This document shows, piece after piece, positions 42,701-54,700 of a DNA stretch of 64,000 bases. A model generated the notes under the pieces. It saw nothing but the letters and a program-made list of their open reading frames with translations, had not been told where the DNA came from and made no database searches. Where the stretch lies: the NCBI RefSeq assembly GCF_958295425.1, contig NC_081142.1, positions 18,073,284 to 18,137,283 on the forward strand, written 5' to 3'. This DNA comes from Solea solea (Eukaryota; Chordata; Actinopteri; Pleuronectiformes; Soleidae). Within the stretch, counting starts at the first letter, position 1. Each line of letters begins with the position of its first letter. The translations under genes and the position numbers were made by a program.

Positions 42701-45700
42701 GTTGAGGGTATTACTACGTGCTGAGGAATGAGCACACTAAGAAGAAACAGTCGGCCTGTGCAGAGACAACCCAGAACCAGGACAAGTCCCCCCAAAATCA
42801 TTCTCCCACCAGGCAGTGTGTTTCTGTCACACAGTGTGACAGAGATTCTACTCAGATCCTGCATGTGAATCTTTTCTAGGATCAAGGTTGAAGTCTTGAC
42901 ACTGTCCTAATCCAGTCAGGAAATTAAAAGTATTTAATCCACCACTGCTGGAAAAAAAGACAGGACGAAATTAAAGCAGGGAGCTATTTGTACTTACACG
43001 GACACCTTTTGGTCCTGGGTTACCTTCTGGCCCAGCTGGGCCCTGCAAAAACAAATCACAAATGCAAGCTCAGTAATTTTACATAGTGGGACAAACCTTC
43101 ATACACAAGACTTGACAAAACAGGCCTGACTGACGACTACAAGAAAACTGCCTGTCCATAGTCTGCACACATGATTGGTTAAATGGTAAGACATGGACTT
43201 AGATAGCTTTGATTTAAGTAGAGATAGGGGTATTAAAATGTCCCACTATGGTTTGATTCATTATCAAACTATGGTGGGATCATAAAATTCTGCAAGTCTA
43301 GTTAAAAAATGGGAAACAGTGGTAATAATAGCATTTTTACACAGGTTAAAGTTGAATATATACATTACTCACTGTGACCTACTTAGTCACAGTTGCTCTA
43401 TATGACAAAACAGCTAGGAATGCATAACATTTCAGGCTTCTCCGAGTCTTTTCTGAGGTGTTGTTTGTCACAGAGTTTGGACTTTGTAAGTTGGTAGGTA
43501 CTCAACACTCACAAACTCAAACTCTGAGAAGCATGATAAGGAAATTTGAATTCCCAATATATAAAAAAAACGCTTTAAGGAAATCAGAAATAAGTGTGAT
43601 TCATGCAAGCTATCATTTTTTTTGCATTGTATTTTTCACTGCACCTGCCTGCCAGGGTAACCTGCAGCCCCAGCTTGCCCGGGAGATCCTGGTATGCCCT
43701 GCAGAGAAGAAAAGAGTGAGTGAATGGTGAAAGAGAGATTAGATGGATGGATAAAGTGAAAGAGGAGACGACTGCTACCAACATTGCCAACTGAGGAATA
43801 AAACAAGCACTGTTCATTCTGAACAAACCCAATGAGGACAACCTTGTCCACTAACTGGACATTCCTTTCCTGTTCTTTTAGTAAAAAATAGAAAATCTTT
43901 TGAAACCTTAATAATATTTTAAGGCAACTAATAAACATATGAATTCAGCTACTTACTTGTTCTCCTGGCAAACCAATTGGCCCTGGATAACCTTTAGGAC
44001 CCTTGAATATGGAATAAAACAATTTATTGTTAGTTTATCTTTACAAAAAACATGAAACAAGCCTTAGAGCTCCTGCTATGCTAGGAGCTCTAAGGAGCTC
44101 TAAGGCTGATCTATGATTTATTTTATTTATTAAACACTAAGGTCTACTAAGGTATGTTCCCCATAATCACACTGTAGCAAATTAGTAGAGTGAAGGCCAC
44201 TCAGTACTTTCTAAAGTCCGAGTTTGACTAACTTGATGATGATATTCAATAGACTGTCAAGGGAAAAAACAAAACGTGTCCAAAACACCAGTTAATTACC
44301 AATCAAGTGATGTTTCGGGGCCAAGCCCTTCTTCAGACAAGGAGAAATGCTGCACTGTGCACCTGCACTAAGTCACATGACTCAAAAAAACGAATAGTGT
44401 CAAATGAATGTTGTCATTTTATCAGTCCTGCCCAGCACCGAGTGTCCCTTTGCACATTTTCTCTAATTCCAGGGTGATCACAAATTCATCCTGAGGAGAA
44501 CATACATGTCTGCACCAAATGGCATGACAATCCTGTAATTGTCCACACTTCCCCACAACATCTCAAGGAAAAGTGATGGAATTACCAAAATATTAAGATT
44601 CTATTCGGAAGAAATGAATGTCTGTACACAATTTCATGGCACCCCGTGCAGCTTTAAACATTGCCTTTCCCTTGAACAATGCTTCATACCTGGTTAAGTT
44701 AATAAAAAGGACTGGTGGAAATCCAGAGAAACTGACGAGATACCCGATGATTGGTAAGGGATCTAGAAATATTTCTTACCCTCTTACCTACAGGTAGAAG
44801 TTTGGCACCACTAAAGTCTGAAGGATGTTGGGATTTTAGGGGCTAGCCAGTCAGAATGCTGCCTGCATATTCCCAAGTATGCATATGGCTTGCACTTACG
44901 TTTATTGTGGGTATTGGCATTAGCTGAGATTGTGCAAAAGGAAGCGCATTACATACTGTATAAGATGGGTGTGCTTCAATTTGTCAGTCTCAATTTCAAA
45001 AGAGATTCCAAATTAAAACCATTTTATCCCATTTGTGCTGTATCGTGTACCTACTAATCCATGACACATGTTGGGTCCTGACCTACAGCCAAATCCCAAA
45101 TTTGGTTGAACGAGGACTTCTACATTCATTTGTTTGTTACTCAAGAGCTTTTCCACTCACATGATTGTCAACAACAAATGTTTATAGCTTTAAAACACAA
45201 GGTCAGGGTCAGGTCAGTATCCCGCCCAGAGACCTTGAACAGTGCGACTGATTGTTGTGTACATCTGAGGCTGAGACACGTGAACCCTCACACTTCGCCA
45301 CTTGGGGGTAAAGAGCATAGGCCCCAAGTCAGCAATTTCCTCTGAAAATACCTAACAGGGCATAGGTTACGTCCTGAGCATATTAGGTTCAGCTACTGAA
45401 AACACTAGGCCGGCCTCCTGGGACACAAGGTGGTGGCAAGCTATAGTGGATTCCAAAAGTATTTGTACCTCACCATATGTAGAGACGAGACTCACGGCAA
45501 CAATAAAAGGCTACTTGGACAGCAATGTAGACAGAGCTTCCGGGGCAACAGGATGACCTTTGCTGAAGTCTGTTCTGCATCAAAACACCATAAGTTCGGG
45601 TCAGCCAGTGTCTGTCTTTCTGAGACATGACGACTGCTGACCTTCAGAGACTGCTGACCTTCTATATTATGCATGTCATTGACCCTCTGACCCTGAGCAG

Positions 45701-48700
45701 AGTGCCTTTTTCTCTTTCAGACGTCTTTTGGCCTCCAAACCTATCAGGTTTTTAAGCAAGAGAGTAAAACACATCTGAACTGTCAGCTCTGAGGCTCACG
45801 CTGAGAGGGGAAGGCAACACACGCTCTTTAAAATATACACAACAGCTGACAGAATCCCTTCACATGAAACAAAAATAGCTTCTGACCAATTCCAAGTCCT
45901 CCTCGCGTTCTTCTATCTTCAGCTGCTAATTTACACAAAGGCAGGTTATTTATCTCTTTATGGACGCCAATGGAAACACCATCTAATGGTCTGTAGAGCT
46001 GCAGCTAACGATTATTTTCATGATCGATTTATCTGTCGATTATTTTCTCGATGAATCGATTAATGGTTTGGTCCATAAATATCAGAAAACCTTAAAAAAT
46101 GTTGATCGGTGTTTGTCAAACCTGGAAATGATGATGTTCTCAAATGTCTTGTTTTGTCCACAAACCAAAAATATCAACTTTTAATGATTTCTTTGTTATC
46201 CAGAGCAAAGAAATTAAGAAAATATTCACATTTAAGAAGCTTAAACAATCGGAAATCTTACTTTAATCATGAAAACAGCTTCAAACCGATTAATCGATTA
46301 TCAAAATAGTTGTCGATTAATTTAGTAATCGATTAATAATTGATTAATCGATTAATCGTTTCAGCTCTAATGGTCTGCACTACTTTATGAAAATAAATAC
46401 GATATGATAAACACTAAACTAACATTGGGTCATCTTACCGGTAGACCTAGAAATCCCTGTGGCCCTGGCAAACCTGGTGGACCTCTGTCTCCCTAGATAG
46501 AGGAGAAAAAAAGTGATCATTTAAGACTCTGACAGATTTAAAATCTATGTGATACTTCCCAAACAAACGTATTTAATCATGTATTTATTATTCAAGTGGT
46601 ACTGAAAGACACCTAAATCAAATAGAGCTATTCAGCTCTATTTGATTTAGGTGTCTTTCAGTTAACACAGATAAGAGAAAAACTGTTTTTTACACTGATT
46701 TTACACAATTTTAAACTCCCAGATAATTACTATGAATATTTCTAACGCTCTAATGTTAAAGTGAACTTTAACAACAACCTGGCTCTCACAAAAAGAATTG
46801 GCGTTCAGTGTGTATTAACGCTTGAAGGGGAAAAGCTAAATCAGGGATTCAATTATCAAAATCAAAGTCTGTTTTCATCCACCACAAATAAAAAAACTGT
46901 TTAGCTTGAGTCACCAAATACAGAGCTGTTGACTTGTCTTACCTTTTCTCCTGGTGGAGCCTGACCTGGAGAAAGTCCAGGGTCTCCTTTTGAGCCCTAA
47001 AATAGAAACACAACAACCCACTTTTTTATCATTTGCAGAACAAGCTTCACGAAGGATGGTGATTTAAAAAGGGAAAACATTGTAATTGTCACAAAGGTTC
47101 CTCACAGCTTTTTTTGGGTCTGTGCGCATAAGGTGCGGAGGACCCTATTGAAATTAAAGGAGTTAATATTCAATCTGAATGTGGTTCGGTGAATGTGCAG
47201 CAAAAAATTGGAAGTGGGAGGGGCTAATGAAAACGGGGGAAAAAAAACATTTATTTGGTGATATTTAGATTTTTTTTTTAGATTTTTAGGACAAAGGCTA
47301 GTTTTGAAGAACAATTCCAAAATCCAAAAAGGAACCAGAGAAACATCTTTTTCACGTTCATCTTTTTAGTCCATATTGTTCACTAATTCCTGGTGCTTTC
47401 TTCATGACTAATACAGCTTCTGACACACAAAGGTTGTCAGTATGTGTTCCAAAGAAGTATTATGACTGACTGAGAGTCAGTGAGCCATAAAGCTCGCAGA
47501 GCGGGAAAGCACACATTCTACTGAAGCATAAAACAAGTATGAAAGAAAGTCAATAGTGCATGAAGTACATTGAAAAGGCTCTTTCAAATCCCACACACAC
47601 ATTGTCATAACATTACAGACTGTGCTCGAAATATAATGTCAACTCAGCGCCTCAGAATACAATATATTCCTCTATTTGTCCTGGTAACAAATTACATTTA
47701 AGGAGTAGATGTTTTCCAAACTGAGACAAAGACTCTCTCAATCCCCAGTCCACCTCCACAAAGGGGTGTTGTGGGTGTAAGAATGACTCACTCAATTCAC
47801 GAAGGTACTAGATACACTGAATTTGGTTTTGTATATTTGAATGTGGGTGTACCAGCTGAAGGAAGAGCAAGATAGCAAGTGACTCTATTTCTACCTAACA
47901 TCATGATCGGTCATTTAACCTCGGTCAAATGTCCACAGCACACGAAGGTCATAGGTGACATGAAAACAAACCCATCCATCTCTCCATTGCCATCTGACTA
48001 CTTGAGGGAGAAAACATAACATTCCTCATGGTAAGGCAGGTGAAGTGATCATAACTCATGACATATACCTTTGTACTGATAGAAATCCCAAGCAAGGAGG
48101 TTTCCACTCTCAGGCTGCAAGTTTCACATCAAAAGACAAAGGAAGACAAGAAGGATCCACCATTTGTTCTTTGTTCTTTCTCTGTTCCCTCACTGACAGC
48201 CCTGTGTTTGCAGCTACTCTGTGGTAACCAGTAAAGACCACAGTCACCACACACATCTGCACAGAGCTGCACACAATATATCCTTTACATCTATTCCAAC
48301 GATCTGTTAAACTTACCAAACATTAAAAAAAACTTTTCTTTTCAGCTCTATGTAAGTGTTAGTGTCATGGCTAGACACAGCTATAGCACTAGTCATATAC
48401 TGACTTCCTTCTGACCATTTCGTTCATTTGCTGGTTCAACAACTTAACGTGTACACACTTGAATGACCATAATTCAGTCTGGGAGAAACGTGTCGTACAG
48501 AAAGACCACAAAAGTAATTGCGTATCATGATCATGTCCTTCACGGTAAATTCTCACTAATGCTGGCGGGAAGATGCCATGACTACCTCTGAGCAAGACAA
48601 ACCGTGAGCTATTAAATTGCTGCAAGCTGAGTAGTTGGTCAGAATTTCAAATATTGGGTTTCCTGGGTAGCACTGGTTGTTTACCTTTCCTCTGTGAATG

Positions 48701-51700
48701 TATGTAAATGTGTACATGGCCAGTGGACTAAAGAAATTGAATTGTCATTCGTGAAGGAATATAGTTTTCTGAATCTGATCCACCAATCCAAGGTGTTGAC
48801 AGCAAACAACCACCCTTGCCTCTTCCAGTCTTTTCTCCTAAACCTGTGACATGACACCAGTTCCTAATCATCTTCACATGGATGTGTCACATGTAATAAT
48901 GAGTAACAACAACCAGCTTGTCAGCCACTATTTAGCAAATAGTTTCCAATATACCCTTGATGGTTTTAAATAGGAATATGAGTAGTGAAATAGTAAAATA
49001 CAGTTAACATTTTCACTGATCATTTTCAAAGATTCAGAAAACCTTTGTGATTTAAATTTGACTTGACCATTCCTGGGGTTGTGTTGTGTCCGTGTGTTGG
49101 ATGAACTCATCTGAATCATCTTCAATAAGCAGTGTGAAGACCACTCACCTTAGGCCCAGGAAGTCCTGCCTGTCCTGGATTACCATGTGGACCACTGATA
49201 CCCTGAACAGATGCAGACAGAGAGGAAACACAACATTAAAATGATGTAGCTAAACAAACCTTTGACATTTAGAATGAAATGTAAGACAGCTTCATGTCTG
49301 CACTCCTTGTGCACAACGTTGTTTCCCAATGTGCATCAGGGAACTTCAGTGGCTTTCACAGACTATATTTTCAGCTCAGTGTTTAGATCCAAGTGGTATT
49401 CAATCATGACATAAGAATCTGAACTCTAATTTGGAAGCCATACCATAAACAAATCAGGTAGAATTCCATTCAAACTGACTTCTTTTTGTGGAATTGCCCC
49501 CTGGTGGCTATTCAGTATATTGCTACATCCAAATTGACTTGAGTGAGGAAACCAGAAGACTACATTCAACTCCCATACTGCACACAAGAAGTGACTTATT
49601 TCATGTAAAACACATGTAAAAGTTCAAACATTTCAGAGGTGAACTCTTCTCCCCGCTGTTTACATACAAATGCTTCCTCAGTTCCTCCTTCACCGACAAC
49701 ACAAAAAACCACTAAAAGTCACGCACAGCAGCTTTAAAGTCTGACGAAGTTAAGAATCAGAGGCAGCATATTAAGACGACTTCTTTGTGCTGAGGCAGCA
49801 GAGGTATAACCACAGTATCACACGCCCCCCTCAGCTTCCCACCACATAATGAGTTCAAGCCTCCCCGTCTCTACTTAATGACTTAGCCTGTGGGCTTAAA
49901 AGTACGTTCCTTATCAGCCATGTGCTTTTCTCAGCCTTTTTACTATGAGACGTTCTCCTCTGTCTACCAGCCTGTCGTATCATCTATCAGTGTTTTAGTC
50001 TACCTGGTTTTTCTGTCTACAAGCAGCAGAACATCTACACCTTCACATTTGACGTTGAAGAAAACACAGTCAAACTCATTTGACCCGGGTCAGTCTGTCA
50101 ACACTGGAAACATGTTAACACGCTAAAACAATGCAAGGTTGTCTGTCAAGGTTCTGCTGTCAGCAAATAAATACATGCATTACATTTCTGTTCCACTCAT
50201 TTACAATACAATAATATTTCAACTGTTTGCCTCAAGATCATCATCACTCTTGTCACATTAGTTGTTTTGTTGTGGAGTAAGGGAATTGCCATTAAGAATT
50301 TAAAAACGTTGAAAATGAATGAATGGATCAATCAACAATATCATCTTTATGACAGGCGTGTCATAGCTCTGGAACTCACATTTCAGTAAGTAATTTTTGC
50401 ACCAGCAGAGGGCGTACATTAACCAAAGTACTCTCGCACTTAACAGAAGAAAAGAAGAAGAAGAAGAAGTGCAGGGAAACAAATGTGAGGCAAGATGAAG
50501 CAAAATCTGAGCTGCACCGTCGGCCGAGGCAGAGCGCCACTACACATCTGCAACACGGGCGCAGGACAGTGTAGATGCAGCCATGGTGCTACTGTTTTGG
50601 GAAAACCATCATTGCTAAGTCCAATTACATGTAACAGCAATGAGAACAGAAGTGAAACACTTCCCTGGTGACAACTCAACACTAAAGTGTGCTTACTGGT
50701 GCAAAGCAAACACCTAATGATTCCCAAGCTTATCCAGGTAGTATCTGTGTAATGCATGACGTGTGGCAATTTTTTTTGGGTATTTCTTGTGTTATACATT
50801 TTTTATTAACTACTGGTAAAGTAGCTTAGAAACTACTTTCTAAGCAGGGTTTGTACGTTCTCCCCATGTGTGCGTGGGTTCTCACCAGGTACTATGGCTT
50901 CCTCTCACAGTCCAAAAATGTAAATTGACCATAGGTGTGAGTTTGAGAGTGAATGGTTGTTCATTTCTGTATGTTGGCCCTATGATGGACTGGTGACCTG
51001 TCTAGAATGTAACCGACCTTTCACCCTCTGTCAGCTGGGATTGACCCCCCGCTAATATGGACATTATACAGAGACTAGGTAGCTGACAGGAGAAGTTCCC
51101 TAAGTTCCAGAGCAACTTCTGCAGATGTTTGTATTCTCACGTTCAAGATCTACCACAAACGTGTGCATTCAGCAACAACACTCAACACAAACAAAGCCAA
51201 TATTCCAACACTAATAAGCAAATGATTGTCCACCTCCACATCTATTTAATTCAAAACAATACATAGCTTATCGCTAATGATGTTTCAAGCTGATGTTATT
51301 GCATGCTGCTCTCTATAAACACTGATGATGCTGTGCAGGCTCAGGCTTTTATGAAGACCAAAAATGGACAATTTATAAACCTTCCCTGAAACACACAAAC
51401 CACATTCATTTAGTAAAAAGTGTCTTGTTCTGTTTAAATGTGCCTTAAGGGCCTGTAGCTTGATCACAGCATTGCATCATGACAGCCTTGGCAGTTGCAT
51501 ACAGTACATTCTCAAGATTAGAGTGGAGAAGCAGCCTGTGCCGACAACACTGCAGCTGGTTGCAGCTGGACGCACCTGGGAACTGTTTGGTAACTCGATG
51601 CTCAATAGGTGCCGACGTGTAAACAATGTTCCCTGCATCCTCGGAAGAGATTATCTCATTGTCGTCTACTTTTACACGACAAGGTTTCTTCCTGAGTTTA

Positions 51701-54700
51701 ATCACAGGTGTCAACACTTCCCTTTTTTTTACCAGACAGTTGCAGCTGCCTTACAACAACAAACACTGGCAGAACACACGTTACCTGTACACTGCCAGAC
51801 TAAAAGTGGCCTGTCTACATCTCAAAATATACCACTTTGAACTCAAAGATCTTTTCTCCTCTTTTCTTTCTTGAAGCAGGGATTTACAATCTTTGGACTG
51901 CATTTCGTTACAGAGCTTAAAGCCAAGTGAATTGCAGTAACATTTTAGAATTTGCACAGGTTTTTTCCCCCGAATAAAAACTTGATTCACAAACTGACAT
52001 AATGGATACAAGATGGTTTTGTTGATTGGCCAAATCATACCATTTGTCTCTATCATAGGTCATGCAGGAATGTAACTAATCATGTATATTGCTTGAAGTT
52101 TGTCCAAACCCTGATCAAAATTGTCTCACTTCAGAAAATAATTGCTTGAGTAATCACTAGTCCCTGCCCCTTGCTTCTTCCTTCCTTGGTCAAGCAGGGG
52201 CCAGGGGCCTGGAGTTGCTGGCTGTGGAACTGGTCTGGTTCTACCTCGCTTCACTGTGGCTTATTGTGGTGCACCCACCCTCATGGGGATACTGTGGTGG
52301 GCCGTGGTCTCTTCCCTCGGCGGTGGCCAGCACTGTGTTAGCATGCTCCTGGGTGGGGGGGGGGGGGCTTTGTGCTGGGCTTGCTGTGGACCAGGTTGCA
52401 TCACGCCTTGGAACTGGTCCCCACAGTTCTAGAGGGGGACAACCCATGGCCGGCTTGGGGGCCTACTGTGTCCCTTGGTTGGGGGGCATCTAACTGTGCC
52501 TCATTATTATCCCTTGGGTGTTAAGCCATGGCTGTGTCTCTGTCCTGTCCTGTCTGGGGGTGGATTGGCACAGGCCTTGCTATCTCCAGTGGGTGGTGGG
52601 CCCTGTGCCTGGAGTACGGGCTTGTCGCCAGGGCACAGTTGTCTGGACCTCTGGTTCGGCCTCTGCCCCAGTTGCCTCTTGTCCTCTGAGGGCTGGCCCT
52701 GCACGGGAGGGTTCCCACCTCGTTGTTTGCCTGATCTCACGTGGGTCAGGCTTGTGACTGTCCCTGGTTTTGGTGCACTTGGGTCTTTCCTGCTGGTTGC
52801 CCCGATGCATTTGGGTAATGGCGGGAGTCGACCATACACTAACACACCCACCCACTCTTATTCCAGCTACAGAGACAACCCCAACACACACACACACAAT
52901 CAGCTATACATGAAACTACCTTGTATCAATGTGGCTATAGTAGGTACATAGAGGATTTTTTATTTACATTGTTGTTGTCTTTGTCGCTGTCATTGTTATT
53001 GTTGTTACTGTTATTGCCGCCAGTTGTTGTAAACTGAGGCTTGTTGTCCTCTTTCTCTCTATTCCTTTGTCTCTCCCTGTCTTATTATTTTACCTCCCTC
53101 TGTCTGTCTACACCTCACTTTGCAGCATGCTGCCTATGTACTGTTACCTTTGAACACATTACTCACCCGAGAACCTCTTTTTCCTGGAGGACCAGGTAAA
53201 CCAGGAGGACCAGGAGGACCCTAAAACACAGAGAGAGAGGAGAAGAAGACAAACAGACAGCGATAGAGAGAATGGGAGAAAAGGGACAGAATAGGTCAAT
53301 AACACACAATAACCATCCAGCTGTTCTCATTGATGAAGATGGGCTATATTTATCTAATCTGATACTCTCAGATAAAATCACTCATATGCACAGTGTGATG
53401 AGACTAAAATCTCTTTCCTCAATTATTGGTCATTTGAAATTCATGTAATAATCAGAATTACGGCCCCAGCATAGATATGGTATCCACAGTCTTACTCATA
53501 CTCATGTGTTACAACTTATTTAATACTGCAGTTTTTAATTACATGCTCTCTTTAGAAAGCTCTGACTAAAACAAATGTTTAAGTTGCTGACATAATCCTT
53601 CATGGTGGTAAAACTAATGATACACATATGGAGCAAAAGCAAGTCATGTTCCAGACGATAAAAGATCAAAATCACATATTAAAGCGGAACTATATCACTG
53701 TAATTTTACAGCTGTCTGTTAGCGGAAAAGCAGCCTTGCAAGATCAGAGTCCTCAGATTCAGGAGGTCTTGTGTAGTCTTGGGTCTCACGAGAAAAATGT
53801 ATTGCTTTATGGCACTACACATACAAACACACACACACACACACACGACTATCTGACCAAGCGAGGGTAAAAATCGGAGTGGCTTTTTTCGAATGGCGGG
53901 AATAGAAAAACACTTAAGCATGCAAAACAGACAGACAGACAGACGACTTAATAAAATGCTGACGACATGACGACAAAATAAATGCTGACCAGCATATGCA
54001 TGGCACCACGGCTTGTGTTCGCCCGCTCCTTTGAAAACAAATGCACGTGGCTGGGGAAGGGGAAGGAAGGGTGGAGTGTCAGCGGTGAGTTTTTTGACAG
54101 TGAGGATAAAGTGGTAGACAACGCATGGATGTATGGATGTTTAAAAATATGTACTCCGAAACTGTAGGTGGAGCTCGGAAAAATAGGCGAACAAGCGACC
54201 AGACACGCAAAACAACATAGAAAGCTGTCACGAAGCGTCAAGTCTGTTAGTGTTTTTGTTTTGCTTAGTTTAGTTATTGTGTTAGTTTAGGTTTAAAGTC
54301 ATGTTAAGTTCATGTCACTTTTGGTGTGGGTTTGATTTTCACTTCCCCTTTTATTTTGGTAAATGTCAGGTCTTCCTGTCGCGTAGTTTCCTTAGTTGTT
54401 TTGACACATCTCCCCTAATTCCCTCATGCATTCACATGGTGATCCTTCAGTAATCACTCGCACCTGCCCTTGATCCCCTCTCCCCTATATAGTCCCCAGT
54501 TCCCTTGTCATTTGCCAGTGCGTCGTTTATGCTTTCCAGAGAACTCATCAGAGTCCAAGCCTGTTTCGCCTTTTGTTTGTAAGCTCAAGTGCCAAGTCTA
54601 GTCTAGTTTGGTTTTTCCTTCTGTGAAGAAGTGATTTTGATTTTGTCAAGAATAGTCTTGTTTAGTTTCTCCTTCTACGAAGAAGTGATTTTGATTTTGC

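Noticed and set aside
51445..51874. Overlapping ORFs of 82-126 aa on both strands
   Set aside because: No domain, signal peptide or splice context; opposite-strand overlap and intron position fit chance.
52475..52951. 158-aa plus-strand ORF
   Set aside because: It lies in a GC-rich, stop-poor block with long ORFs in several frames on both strands; the composition (Gly/Cys/Trp/Leu) looks like translated repeat.
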